NCBI RefSeq assembly: GCF_016482785.1
Contig: NZ_JAEMXM010000033.1
Coordinates: forward strand, 1 to 59,448
DNA: 59,448 nt
Direction of reading: 5' to 3'
From: Paenibacillus alkalitolerans
GTDB taxonomy: Bacteria; Bacillota; Bacilli; Paenibacillales; YIM-B00363
The notes under the pieces were generated by a model. It had not been told where the DNA came from. It was given only the letters and a program-made list of their open reading frames with translations, and made no database searches. Position numbers and translations under genes: made by a program. Below are positions 43,528 to 53,722 of the stretch, in pieces. How positions within the stretch are numbered: the first letter of the stretch is position 1; each line of letters begins with the position of its first letter.

Positions 43528-44625
43528 TTATTGCGGCATATTTTGAATGATCTTTTGAGCCATTGCATTCATATCATTTGTTGCTACGTCTTGGAGACCC
43601 ATTCGGTAGAATCGAAGCGTTACAGATTTGTTTGGCTCCAAATTCATCACAGGAAATGCGACAAACCGGACTTTATAGTTACCATCCGGATTTTTACTCT
43701 GTTCTTGAATTAATGTAATTGTTTCTTCGACTGTTCTTGGCGTATTATCCACGAATTTTCTTTCAATTGTTGTATCGTCTTCCTTCTCTGTAAATAATAG
43801 ATATTGTGAGGAGACTCCAACTAAAGCATGTTGGTTATCGGTGTAAATACCCCCGAAAACATTTTTTTCTTGATGATAAGTTCCTACCACCACTTTCTCG
43901 GAAGTAAGAATCGCTTCAAATTGATTGCTAGTGACACCTGTGTTCGCATTAACCGTCAAAGGATGAACTTTAATCTGATTTTGATCGGGTAACCACATAT
44001 AAGCCGCATCTTGGTAGATATATAATATATCAGCCGGTTCAGTGTACCGATTTGTAATTTGAACTGTCGTTTCCACCCATGGTTTTCCTGATACCAGAGT
44101 ATGATCCTCACGGATGTCTAAATTCAAAGGCTGAACATATTTAGCGACCTCAGGGAGCAGATTGTCTCGCAATCCTGCCAGTGGATTATATCGGAACGAC
44201 GATCGTGCTAACTGGCTGTCATCGCTAAGATACCTATCTTTCTCCCATTCCAAGTAAGCACCATAAACAATATTATGAGTAGATTTAGTCCGTGCCATGA
44301 TGATGGTGTCTGGATCACAGTAATACTCCCCTCCGTCCCATGGTTTCGGATTTTTTATATCGATGGGATGTATTTTCGGACCATATTTAGCCAAAAAGCC
44401 ATCCTTAGCCACACCTATGCTCATACTGGTTTTAGGGTCTATAAACCAAGCCCAACCAGTAAAGGAATCATAGGCATCACTTGTATAATTAATGATGCCA
44501 TTTTTTGCTGACGCTTGTGCAGGTACAGCCTGGTTGGTGATGGTCCCAGTATAATAATCAACTGTTATTCCAATAAGTACAACAATATATATAATAATAA
44601 GCCATTTATAGCCCAGTTTTTTCAT
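43528..44625 (-). CDS. unknown membrane-anchored extracellular protein of the glycan cluster
   Basis: 365 aa with an uncleaved N-terminal anchor (WLIIIYIVVLIGITVDYYTG) and a beta-rich outer domain of about 330 residues, containing WAWFIDPKTSMSIGVAKDG, WDGGEYYCDPDTIIMA and a late VRFVAFPVMNLEPNKSVTLRF. I recognise no family. Its place between ugd and the epimerase gene and its topology suggest glycan modification, export or attachment outside the membrane. Confidence 0.8.
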   Translation of the reverse strand: MKKLGYKWLIIIYIVVLIGITVDYYTGTITNQAVPAQASAKNGIINYTSDAYDSFTGWAWFIDPKTSMSIGVAKDGFLAKYGPKIHPIDIKNPKPWDGGEYYCDPDTIIMARTKSTHNIVYGAYLEWEKDRYLSDDSQLARSSFRYNPLAGLRDNLLPEVAKYVQPLNLDIREDHTLVSGKPWVETTVQITNRYTEPADILYIYQDAAYMWLPDQNQIKVHPLTVNANTGVTSNQFEAILTSEKVVVGTYHQEKNVFGGIYTDNQHALVGVSSQYLLFTEKEDDTTIERKFVDNTPRTVEETITLIQEQSKNPDGNYKVRFVAFPVMNLEPNKSVTLRFYRMGLQDVATNDMNAMAQKIIQNMPQ

Positions 44626-44649
44626 GATGTCATAACCTCTCTTCCTGTT

Positions 44650-45588
44650 TTAGATGGTTTGGTTCCACAACCACTGTCTTTGAAGCCCCTCCTGAAGAGT
44701 AATTTTTGGAGCGTATCCAAGCTCCTGTTTGGCTTTCGTTATATCTGCAGATGTATCTCTCGCATCTCCTTTTTGCTTATTTCCGTATTTAATCTTTACT
44801 TTTCGACCTGTTACTTGTTCGACTTCTTTAATCACATCCAGCATGGAGACTCTCGTCCCACCACCCAAATTATAAACTTCTCCTGGGATGCCTTTTAAAG
44901 CTGCAAGATAATTTCCTTGTACGATATCATCCACATATGTGAAATCGCGAGTTTGATGGCCATCCCCATACATCGTAAATTCGAGATCATCTTTCAAAGC
45001 TGAGAATAAAAGTTGGAATGCCATGTCAGGTCTTTGACCAGGGCCATAAACTGTGAAGAAACGAAGGGATACGGTAGGAATTTGAAAATTCCGATAGTAT
45101 AAATAACATAATTTCTCAGCAGCCAGCTTGGTTACTCCATAAGGAGAAACGGGCTGAGGTAGCATCTTCTCATGTGTTGGAAATTGTTCCGCATCTCCGT
45201 ACACCGAAGAAGTTGAAGCAAATACGAATTTCTTGAGTCTAGAAGCTCCAATGGCTTGTTGGAGCATATATTGGGTCACTTCAATATTGTTTTTAGTGTA
45301 AATAGTAAAGGTTGTCCCCCAGCTTGCCCTTACACCAGGTTGTCCTGCCAAATGGAAAACATAATCGTTTTCTTCATATAAAGTCTTCAAGTCGAGATCA
45401 AGTATACATTTATCCAAAAAAATGAAGTTAGGGTGCTCAATGTTTTTTCTTATGTTATTTTTTTTTACATCTAATGAGTAATAATCTGTAACAGAGTCGA
45501 TGCCGGTTACAGTATACCCTTCACCCAATAATTTTTGCGTTAAAGTCGAACCAATAAATCCGGCCGCGCCGGTAACAATGGCCTTCAA
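44650..45588 (-). CDS. NAD-dependent sugar-nucleotide epimerase (GalE/UDP-GlcA 4-epimerase-like)
   Basis: From TTG 45588 (AAAGGATGAT just upstream; an ATG at 45597 is too close to the site) the protein is 312 aa. TGAAGFIGSTLTQKLL binds NAD; FHLAGQPGVRASWG and SSVYGDAEQFPT with YGVTKLAAEKLC hold the catalytic residues. It acts on a UDP-hexose or UDP-hexuronate; together with ugd, a UDP-glucuronate to UDP-galacturonate conversion is plausible. Confidence 0.9.
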   Translation of the reverse strand: MKAIVTGAAGFIGSTLTQKLLGEGYTVTGIDSVTDYYSLDVKKNNIRKNIEHPNFIFLDKCILDLDLKTLYEENDYVFHLAGQPGVRASWGTTFTIYTKNNIEVTQYMLQQAIGASRLKKFVFASTSSVYGDAEQFPTHEKMLPQPVSPYGVTKLAAEKLCYLYYRNFQIPTVSLRFFTVYGPGQRPDMAFQLLFSALKDDLEFTMYGDGHQTRDFTYVDDIVQGNYLAALKGIPGEVYNLGGGTRVSMLDVIKEVEQVTGRKVKIKYGNKQKGDARDTSADITKAKQELGYAPKITLQEGLQRQWLWNQTI

Positions 45589-45600
45589 ATCGATCATCCT

Positions 45601-47451
45601 TTACTGATATTGTAAATACCTTGATTTGACTTCACTTTTGCGTTGCATGAACGACTCATACCATTCAACCAACATAATCAAAGCAAAAAGGAGCCGTTCT
45701 CTTTGAATCCCTTTATTCATATCTTCCCGAATAATTCGAATAGTCTCGTCAACGTTCAAACCAGGAACAGTCTTTCCACGAAAATAAGTCTCGAAATTGC
45801 CATTCGCTTCAAACCATTGTGAAATCCATTTTCTCATTGGAAGGACAAACCCTTGTTTCGGTCTATCCAGAATTTCTGGGGGAAGAATTTTCGTTGCCAC
45901 CTTACGCAAAGCTACTTTACTTGTTTCTCTAGTGATCCGTTGGTTATCCGAAAGATATAGACCTGATTCGACAACTTGCGGAGCTAAGAAAGGAGCTCGT
46001 CCCTCCAAGCTATGAACCATAGCCATTCTGTCAAACTTGACAAGCAGGTCATCTGGAAGCCAAGTATATAAATCAGCCAAAGATGCTCTTTGTAATTTGT
46101 TGCTTGATGTGTTTAAGAGAGCCATTAAATCGGTTTCCCATGTATCCACTTGCCTAATACTAAGGTTAGGGAGCAGTCTTTCTCTGCCATCAATGTCTGT
46201 CAAAAGCGGGAACCCTGATGGAGTGATAGGTACTGGATTATTAACAACGCATTGTAATAATTCCTCGTTATCTGTTGAACGACCTAACCATACTTTGAGT
46301 TTGTCTTTCCAGGATTTTTGTTGGAGGAAATTACGGTAATACCCATACCCGGCAAATACCTCATCAGCGCCTTCACCGGCAAGAGCGACTGTAACATGCT
46401 TTCTCGCTTCCTGGCAAAGCCAAAATAAAGGGAGGAGAGCCTGATCTCCAATCGGTTCATCTAACGAGTACGCGACTTTTGGTAGCAGATCAATAAAGGA
46501 ATTCTCATTAAAAATAAAATTGAAATGCTCGCTCCCAATTGATTTAGCCACTAAAGAAGCGTATTCACTCTCATCATGCGAATGGGAGTCAAAACCCATA
46601 GAAAAGGTGCAGATATTGGGCTGCTTTCTGGCCGCTAAAGCCGCGACAATAGAACTATCTAACCCTCCGGACAAGAAAACACCAACCGGAACATCTGCAA
46701 TCAGTCTGGACTCTACGGCAGCATCTAAAATTTTTAATAATTCATCATCAGACCGCTGCTGCGCCTTTTTACCATTGAGCTTATAATACCAGTCCAATTG
46801 AGGAACTGGGTTATCTAGAGCAATCACCGCATATTGTCCGGGCAAAACTTTACTAATACTTTTAAATAAGGTGGTATCACCAGGAATATAATGCAAGGCT
46901 AAATATCTCGCCATAGCTGTGTAGTTGATATCATCAGTAACCCAAGGTAACGCAGCCAGAGCCAGCATATCTGAGGCGTATGCAAACTTTCCATGTGCGT
47001 AACAGTAGTATAACGGTTTCTCGCCGAACCTGTCTCTAGCTAGATAAAGTTCCCTTTTCGATCTGTCATAAATGGCAATGGCGTACATGCCATCAACTCG
47101 TTCTAACATACCACGGAAACCCCAATGCGTATATCCGTGGGCAAGAACCTCCGTATCACTATGACTCTTAAAGACGTAACCTGCAGATTCCAACTCCTGT
47201 TTTAAAACACGGTAGTTATAAATTTCACCGTTTTGAAATGCCACAACTTCTTGATTTCTACTGTAAAAAGGTTGCCAACCGCCCTCAAGATCTATAATAG
47301 ATAGGCGTCTCATAGCCATACCAATGTTTTTTTCAAAAAAGTGTCCTTCACCATCAGGACCGCGATTATACATCACTTGATTCATCGCTGTTAAGAAGTC
47401 GACTGGTATGGAGTCTTTCTCCAGGTCAATGATGCCAACGATTCCACACAT
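45601..47451 (-). CDS. asnB: asparagine synthetase (glutamine-hydrolysing) family amidotransferase
   Basis: 616 aa starting MCGIVGIIDLE, so Cys2 is the glutaminase nucleophile. N-terminal class II glutaminase (NGEIYNYRVLKQELE, SDTEVLAHGY), C-terminal synthetase with the ATP pyrophosphatase loop FLSGGLDSSIVAALAA and LAGEGADEVFAGYG. The ATG directly follows the stop of the giant transferase. In polysaccharide loci such proteins amidate uronic acids rather than make asparagine; ugd in the same operon supports that (inference). Confidence 0.92.
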   Translation of the reverse strand: MCGIVGIIDLEKDSIPVDFLTAMNQVMYNRGPDGEGHFFEKNIGMAMRRLSIIDLEGGWQPFYSRNQEVVAFQNGEIYNYRVLKQELESAGYVFKSHSDTEVLAHGYTHWGFRGMLERVDGMYAIAIYDRSKRELYLARDRFGEKPLYYCYAHGKFAYASDMLALAALPWVTDDINYTAMARYLALHYIPGDTTLFKSISKVLPGQYAVIALDNPVPQLDWYYKLNGKKAQQRSDDELLKILDAAVESRLIADVPVGVFLSGGLDSSIVAALAARKQPNICTFSMGFDSHSHDESEYASLVAKSIGSEHFNFIFNENSFIDLLPKVAYSLDEPIGDQALLPLFWLCQEARKHVTVALAGEGADEVFAGYGYYRNFLQQKSWKDKLKVWLGRSTDNEELLQCVVNNPVPITPSGFPLLTDIDGRERLLPNLSIRQVDTWETDLMALLNTSSNKLQRASLADLYTWLPDDLLVKFDRMAMVHSLEGRAPFLAPQVVESGLYLSDNQRITRETSKVALRKVATKILPPEILDRPKQGFVLPMRKWISQWFEANGNFETYFRGKTVPGLNVDETIRIIREDMNKGIQRERLLFALIMLVEWYESFMQRKSEVKSRYLQYQ

Positions 47452-50400
47452 TTATCTTGACCTCCCGCTCAGCCATGCTTCTCTAAAGATTTTCCCATAA
47501 GAATTGGCCATAGAATCATAATCGTTCAGCAGATTCAATACATGTTTACTGTTGACCGCCAATCTTTGACGGTAATCCGGCATTGTGATAAAAGAATTCA
47601 GGTGCTGTGCGAGGGCTCTTACATCCCCTGGTTGATAGAAAACTCCGTTGATATTCTGTTGTACCTGTTCAGTAATTCCAAATGCAGGCGTAGTAATGAT
47701 TGGTAAGCCGCTCGCCATCGCTTCCAAGATAACCCTTGGGAAGCTCTCGATCCTTGAACTGCATACAAAAATATCTGCGGCAGAATAATACAAAGCCGTA
47801 TCTGATGTTTCAGGAACAATGATTATTTTCTTTTGATAAATCTCCGGGAGACTACCTCTAAAGGCATGCAATTGATTGCTGTATTCGCTAGGTCGGTCAC
47901 CGACTATAAAACATTTTATAGCACTTACCTGTTCCTTATCCAGCAAGGCAACAGCTTTTGCCAAGTCCAATTGACCCTTACGATCACATACGGTGCCCAA
48001 TAGCAGGACCATTAGTTCATCCGACTTTACATCCAAATGTTCTCTTGCTTGAGAGCGCGGCCATTTTTCCATCAGCTTATATAACCGCTTCTTATCCAAC
48101 CCATTGTGAATCGTTGTGAAGTTGTAATGAACATTAAGCGGTAAACAACCATTTTTTGTAGCATTAGCAACAAATATGATTTTATACGGATAGTTAAAAC
48201 AATTCAGCGCTCTAACTGCAATATCATCACCAAAGTTACTAAAGTACGTTTGCCATGGTTCGCTTTCTCTCGGATTCCAAATACTTGGCAAATTGTTGAG
48301 CTTAGCAGCTTCAATCGCATAAAACGTCTGCAAAGTATTACCATAAACAAGCTCAATATTCCAAGTATTCAGTCGTTCTTTGAATTTACCGATAGCTTTC
48401 TCATATGCATATAAGTTTGATACTCCGGCTAGTGGGTGTTCAAACACTTCAACAGTAATCCCTTGATCTTCATATGCTCTACGAAGCGGGCCATCATGCG
48501 GAGAATACACAATAGGCTCAATGATGCCATTCCTCTTAAGATGGACCGTCATTTCGTATTGACTATATGGTGCACCCTCCCAATTCAAATTAAAAGCACA
48601 CATTAAAGATTTAATCGGAGGCATGTCTTCTGTTACAACCACTTTGGATGCAATTTCAAAATGTTCGTTGTCCAACGACAGGTTAGGGTTGTAATAGGGA
48701 TCAATCGTATTGCCAAATTTTTGCCTAAACGCTGCTCCCTCAGCTGGGTTATCGGCGAATCCCCGTGAATACCCTTCATAATGTTTTAGTTCGGCATCCG
48801 GACAATAAACCATCCGGTATCCTGCTTCATTGAGTCGATAACAATAATCCACATCATTATAAGCAACGGCAAAATGCTTTTCATCGAAACCACTGCTATT
48901 TAGGAATAAATGGCGAGGTGTTAACAAGCAAGCGGCCGTTACCGCAAGAGTATTACGCACTACTTTTGCATAGCTTAGGTAACCATTATTCCATTCGGGC
49001 ATTAATTTAAATGAAGGACCTGCCATCCCATTATAGTATCCATGTGTGATCCCGGCATGTTGAATTCGACCATCCGGGAATATGAGTCTAGCGCCAACGG
49101 CACCTACCCCTTCAATTGATAGGTATCCTACCATTTGACTTAGCCACCTAGGATTAACTACTTCGGTATCATTATTCAAGAAGAGAACAAATTCTTCTTC
49201 AACAGCTTTCACTGCTTGGTTATTGATATAAGCATAGCTAAATTTCCCATTAGGATTAGATATTTTCAACACACGATGCTGAATCGATGCCAAATACATA
49301 AGGGTATCCGGATCATCGCTATCATTATCAATAACGTAAACTTTGTAGTTTTTGTAGGTGGTTTGGGCCACGGAATCAATACAAGCCTTAAGAATCGAAT
49401 GCTGGTTCTTCGTCGGAATTATGATGGCAACACTCGGACCATCGTCTGGAAATTCATGCGAGAAGATACCACAACCCGCCTTTAGGGCCCAGTCTGGTTG
49501 ATAAACAGTCGCTTGAATCCCTCTTCTATCGAACGCTTCTTGTAAAGCTTTTCTTGCAGCTTCAAAGCTTTCCGGCTTCGCCGAACCGGATGAAGCCGTC
49601 GAATTTGGCAGTACACGCCAGTGATAAAGTATTTTAGGGATATGACCTACATGGCGAGCCTTTTCTGTTACTCGAAGAGCCAAATCATAATCTTGGGAAC
49701 CTTCAAATCCTTTCCTTAAACCGCCCACCTCTCGATAGATAGAAGTTCGGATAACAAAAATATGACTAAAGTACATGTATGAAAGCAAGAGCTCAGGTGA
49801 CCAGTCTGGCTTGAATTGAGGCGCGAATCGTCGACCTTTGATGTCCACCTTATCATCATCCGAATAAAGCACATCCGTTACTGGATTTTCTCCAAGGTAG
49901 AAAGCTACTTCTGCCAAGGCATCAGAAGTTAACACATCATCATTATCCATCAATACGATAAACTCTCCACTAGCCATCTCAGCTGCTTCATTTGTTGCAA
50001 CGCTAATATTGCCATTGGTTTCAAGGAATTTCACTTTTATCCTTGAATCCTGCCTTGCCCACTTTTCCAAAACAGTCTTTACATTAGGATTTGTACTAGC
50101 ATCGTCTGCGACTAGCAATTCCCAATTAGGATATAACTGTTGAAGTACACTATCTATCGCTTTGTCCAAAAACTCAATAGGCGGATTATAAACCGGCATT
50201 ACAATGCTCAATAGCGGTTTATTCTTCATTTGGGCTATTTTTTCACTTACAATAGCTGCTTTACGCTCATTCCATTGATTTACCTCAAGCCAAGCTTCAT
50301 AAGTATCCAATGGTTGCTGCAATTCAAAACCTGGCGGAGGCTTCAATTGATCGTTCAATACTTGCCTCTGGTTGGATCTCCATTTATAAATTGCCTTCCT

Positions 50401-52515
50401 CGCTAAGTCAGGAATCTCCGAAAGGGTAGGATATCTACCTCTTTTAGCTTTCCAATCATTTGCTTTTTCCATTGCGAAACGTGCAAAGCTTAATATTTTA
50501 CGAAGTTTCCTTCTCACACTATTAACACTATTATTTATCCAAATTTCTGCTTTTGAAACCTTGGTTAACGATACACCGTTAATCGTAAATTCCCCTTCGG
50601 ATTCCAAGGGATCGAATCTTAAATTAACCAAATCGGTATCTAAATAGATGTAATGTGTTTGTTTTGAGCCAATATAACCCATGTGATAACTATCCGCTTC
50701 ATTAAATGAATGACCTCTATCAAGATAAAGTCTCATGTTACCCTGAGTTGTTCTGATTGGAGAAATATTTATTTGGAGCTTCGTCCACCCAATCGGGTAT
50801 CTCCCAACTAAATAAAATTGCGGATCCGAACCAATGGATTTCCACTCATTGGTTTTCACATGTTCCAACTCTGCGATTGGGTTTAACTGCAATTCATATC
50901 GTTTACGAATTAGCATGTCGATCATACTGCGGGCGTAAGCTTCAGGATTTCTAAGAATTTTGCCTAAATAACGCACTGGTTTTGTGATTTTCCAAGAAAA
51001 GGAGGAGTAGACACCATTCAATAGTTCGTTCTTCTCTTGAAGTTGGCGTTCCGATTGATTGAGCGAAAGCTCTCTTGATGCCAACTTTTCCTGGAGTTTA
51101 TAGTTTTCAACGTGAAGCTTGGAACTACGCTCCGTCAGTTTTTCAACTGCATGGGCTAACTCTTGATTTTCGGTACGAAGATTATGAATATCTACTTTGC
51201 TCTCATTTAAGTTAGTTTCTAGTAGTTCGATCTTGGAGAACAATGTGATTTTTTCAAGTTCATTCTCTTCGATCTTGTTTTGCATTTCTGATTGACGAAG
51301 CTTCATTTCAGAAATTTTCATTACTCCCTCAGATATTTTCATTGATGCTTCATTCAATTGCTCATGCTGGGTTTGCAGTTCGTTCAGCAAACAATAGACC
51401 GTTTCTTCACTGTAACGAATTTTTATCTTTAAATACGAAGCCCCCAAATCACCCGATAAGTGAACAAATAATTGCGGATCATTGTCTAATGCAATTATTT
51501 TCAATGATTCGGATTCTTGTACACGAATGACCGAGTCCGAAAATTTCATTTCATCAATCGTAAATTTCTTTAACAGCTTTTCATCGTGTCCGCATAGGGA
51601 AGGATAGTCTAATTCAATGAACGAAGCAACATTCACCGGGTCGATTCGTAGAGTTCCTTCGTAATGGGAAGGGAGTTGAACTCGAAATTCAACGGCATCA
51701 TTTTTCATCTCGTAAGGCAATGTTATTGAATACTTCTCATCAAATTTACCTTCATGCTGCCAAAAAAGCTGAAGAGCCACCGAAGTCACTTCATTCTCTA
51801 TAGTCGGAATCAGGTCAAGCGGTACATCATTTTCATTTACATCTGACTGTTTCTTGCATGTAAATACAAATTGGTAAACATGGCCATCCTTTCTTTTTTG
51901 CAAAAAGTCCCTTACAGGCTTCGAAAAATCAACATATGACTGATTAAATTCCGTTAATTCTGGCATACTTATCGTTGCGTTTAATTGCACAGGTACAAGA
52001 CCCGCAAACTCTATTAATTGAAGGAGCCCTCCTCTCGTAAAAAAACGAAGATGCGTCTCATCCAATAACCCTAATTCCTTATATTCGAATTTCCCTTGCA
52101 AGAGGCTCATCAGGATCGCATTATGCCCGATATTAGGAACCGAGAGAACGATTTGGCCATTATCATTAAGTAAAGAAACCGAAGCTTCCAATACCTTCCA
52201 CGGGTTTTTTAAATGCTCTAATACATCAGCAAAAATAAGAAAATCAAACTTTTCACCTTTCAACTCATCTCGCCAATGCATTTCATCCAAGTCTGCTATA
52301 ATCATTCTGTCACAGTATTTCGAAGTAACCTCTGCAGAACCGGGATCAACCTCAACACAAGCGACATAACAGCCCAAACTCTCTTTCATATAACGGGTCA
52401 TATAACCTGTTGCCGGCCCGAACTCAAGCACACGTGTGTTTTTTGATATTTGTCGTAATATTATCGATGGAGAATTCTCTTCTGAAAGTTTCAATTCGTG
52501 ATCATACTTTAGCAT
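47452..52515 (-). CDS. five-part methyltransferase / coiled-coil / GT2 / GT2 / GT1 glycan polymerase
   Basis: From ATG 52515 (GAGGGG 10 nt upstream; overlaps the ATPase stop) the protein has 1687 residues. Domains: SAM methyltransferase about 20-220 (VLEFGPATGYMTRY, FADVLEHLKNPWKVLE); beta domain 230-370; heptad-rich coiled coil about 375-500; a second beta domain to about 660; GT2 about 766-1000 (LSIVMPVYNPPIEFLDKAI, LMDNDD, QDYDLALRV); GT2 about 1027-1270 (IIIPTKNQHSILKACIDSV, FLNNDTEVV); GT1 about 1300-1687 (LLGTVCDRKGQLDLAKAV, ESFPRVILEAMASGLPI). Geobacillus WsaE is a similar methyltransferase-rhamnosyltransferase fusion that ends S-layer glycans. It likely extends and methyl-caps the chain at the inner membrane face. 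Confidence 0.93.
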   Translation of the reverse strand: MLKYDHELKLSEENSPSIILRQISKNTRVLEFGPATGYMTRYMKESLGCYVACVEVDPGSAEVTSKYCDRMIIADLDEMHWRDELKGEKFDFLIFADVLEHLKNPWKVLEASVSLLNDNGQIVLSVPNIGHNAILMSLLQGKFEYKELGLLDETHLRFFTRGGLLQLIEFAGLVPVQLNATISMPELTEFNQSYVDFSKPVRDFLQKRKDGHVYQFVFTCKKQSDVNENDVPLDLIPTIENEVTSVALQLFWQHEGKFDEKYSITLPYEMKNDAVEFRVQLPSHYEGTLRIDPVNVASFIELDYPSLCGHDEKLLKKFTIDEMKFSDSVIRVQESESLKIIALDNDPQLFVHLSGDLGASYLKIKIRYSEETVYCLLNELQTQHEQLNEASMKISEGVMKISEMKLRQSEMQNKIEENELEKITLFSKIELLETNLNESKVDIHNLRTENQELAHAVEKLTERSSKLHVENYKLQEKLASRELSLNQSERQLQEKNELLNGVYSSFSWKITKPVRYLGKILRNPEAYARSMIDMLIRKRYELQLNPIAELEHVKTNEWKSIGSDPQFYLVGRYPIGWTKLQINISPIRTTQGNMRLYLDRGHSFNEADSYHMGYIGSKQTHYIYLDTDLVNLRFDPLESEGEFTINGVSLTKVSKAEIWINNSVNSVRRKLRKILSFARFAMEKANDWKAKRGRYPTLSEIPDLARKAIYKWRSNQRQVLNDQLKPPPGFELQQPLDTYEAWLEVNQWNERKAAIVSEKIAQMKNKPLLSIVMPVYNPPIEFLDKAIDSVLQQLYPNWELLVADDASTNPNVKTVLEKWARQDSRIKVKFLETNGNISVATNEAAEMASGEFIVLMDNDDVLTSDALAEVAFYLGENPVTDVLYSDDDKVDIKGRRFAPQFKPDWSPELLLSYMYFSHIFVIRTSIYREVGGLRKGFEGSQDYDLALRVTEKARHVGHIPKILYHWRVLPNSTASSGSAKPESFEAARKALQEAFDRRGIQATVYQPDWALKAGCGIFSHEFPDDGPSVAIIIPTKNQHSILKACIDSVAQTTYKNYKVYVIDNDSDDPDTLMYLASIQHRVLKISNPNGKFSYAYINNQAVKAVEEEFVLFLNNDTEVVNPRWLSQMVGYLSIEGVGAVGARLIFPDGRIQHAGITHGYYNGMAGPSFKLMPEWNNGYLSYAKVVRNTLAVTAACLLTPRHLFLNSSGFDEKHFAVAYNDVDYCYRLNEAGYRMVYCPDAELKHYEGYSRGFADNPAEGAAFRQKFGNTIDPYYNPNLSLDNEHFEIASKVVVTEDMPPIKSLMCAFNLNWEGAPYSQYEMTVHLKRNGIIEPIVYSPHDGPLRRAYEDQGITVEVFEHPLAGVSNLYAYEKAIGKFKERLNTWNIELVYGNTLQTFYAIEAAKLNNLPSIWNPRESEPWQTYFSNFGDDIAVRALNCFNYPYKIIFVANATKNGCLPLNVHYNFTTIHNGLDKKRLYKLMEKWPRSQAREHLDVKSDELMVLLLGTVCDRKGQLDLAKAVALLDKEQVSAIKCFIVGDRPSEYSNQLHAFRGSLPEIYQKKIIIVPETSDTALYYSAADIFVCSSRIESFPRVILEAMASGLPIITTPAFGITEQVQQNINGVFYQPGDVRALAQHLNSFITMPDYRQRLAVNSKHVLNLLNDYDSMANSYGKIFREAWLSGRSR

Positions 52516-53722
52516 GTCCAACAAGCCCCTCACATTTCCATTGATGTGGTAAATAAGTGATACCTTCAGCGATGTATTCCCCTGAATCAATTCTGAATGA
52601 ATCAAAACGTGATTTATAGTCCAGTATGACAACTGCAGAACTTTCAAAAAAACCTACATCAACATAATACGTTCCCGGAAGTAGATTCATTTGGTCATAA
52701 GTAAGTTCCAACATATATTTGCCCGGCTGACTGGGAATCGCGTAAGAGTCCAACTTGGTATTCAAACCACAGATATAGTTATTTTGTTTATCATACAAAG
52801 CGATTCCGCCCACGATTCCTTTCATCTCAGTATGCAGAGTATATTCTACGACTACAGTTATCGGATCACCAAACTTGAAGTTTTCTTTTTGAACTCTAGT
52901 CCTATCTATAAATGTAATATTGTCGATAGATAATATTACTCCATTTTGCGAACGTTGCTCTACTTGTACTTCTTCTCTACTTGCTTCATATTTCATAAAA
53001 TCTTGATATTGTTCTGTTACCGTCTTTACATCACCACGAAGATGCACCTGACCATCCATCATCCAGATTGCTTGATCGCAGAAATTCCTAACAGCATAAG
53101 AGTCATGACTTACAAAAAGAATGGTTTTCCCTTCCTTTTTAAAAGATTTCATCTTATCAATACACTTCAACTGGAACCGCATATCTCCAACAGCCAAAGC
53201 CTCGTCCACAATTAAAATGTCAGGATTTACGTTAACTGCACACGCAAAAGCCAGTCTGACGAACATCCCGGATGAGTATGTCTTTACAGGTTGATCAATA
53301 AAATCTCCAATTTCTGCAAATTCTTCAATTAGGGGAAGTCTATCGACCATCTCGGATTGCGTTAATCCCATGATTGCACCATTCATAATAGCATTCTCTC
53401 TGCCAGTAAATTCAGGATTGAAACCACTACCTAACTCTAGAAGTGCAGATACCTTTCCATTCAACTTAACTTCTCCGCTCGTTGGTTTTAAGGTACCGGT
53501 AATAATTTGTAGAATGGTACTCTTGCCTGACCCATTCTTCCCTATGATTCCTACGCTTTCACCTTTCCTTACATCAAAAGAGACATTATTAAGCGCCCAA
53601 AATTCTTTGAAGAATTGCTTCTTTGAACCTACAAAAAATTGCTTAAGTCTATCTTGAGGACTGGGATACATTCGGTACGATTTCGATATATTTTGAACAG
53701 AGATCGCGATATCAGATGACAT
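52502..53722 (-). CDS. wzt: ABC glycan exporter ATPase with C-terminal glycan-binding domain (Wzt)
   Basis: 406 aa from ATG 53722 (AGGAGG 8 nt upstream). The ATPase (about 5-240) shows IIGKNGSGKSTILQIITG, ENAIMNGAIMGL, YSSGMFVRLAFACAVN, LIVDEALAVGD. The last about 150 residues form a beta-sandwich (Wzt_C-type: FKFGDPITVVVEYTL, LLPGTYYVDVGFF), known in other systems to read the capped end of the glycan before export. It partners with the permease whose end it overlaps. Confidence 0.95.
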   Translation of the reverse strand: MSSDIAISVQNISKSYRMYPSPQDRLKQFFVGSKKQFFKEFWALNNVSFDVRKGESVGIIGKNGSGKSTILQIITGTLKPTSGEVKLNGKVSALLELGSGFNPEFTGRENAIMNGAIMGLTQSEMVDRLPLIEEFAEIGDFIDQPVKTYSSGMFVRLAFACAVNVNPDILIVDEALAVGDMRFQLKCIDKMKSFKKEGKTILFVSHDSYAVRNFCDQAIWMMDGQVHLRGDVKTVTEQYQDFMKYEASREEVQVEQRSQNGVILSIDNITFIDRTRVQKENFKFGDPITVVVEYTLHTEMKGIVGGIALYDKQNNYICGLNTKLDSYAIPSQPGKYMLELTYDQMNLLPGTYYVDVGFFESSAVVILDYKSRFDSFRIDSGEYIAEGITYLPHQWKCEGLVGHAKV

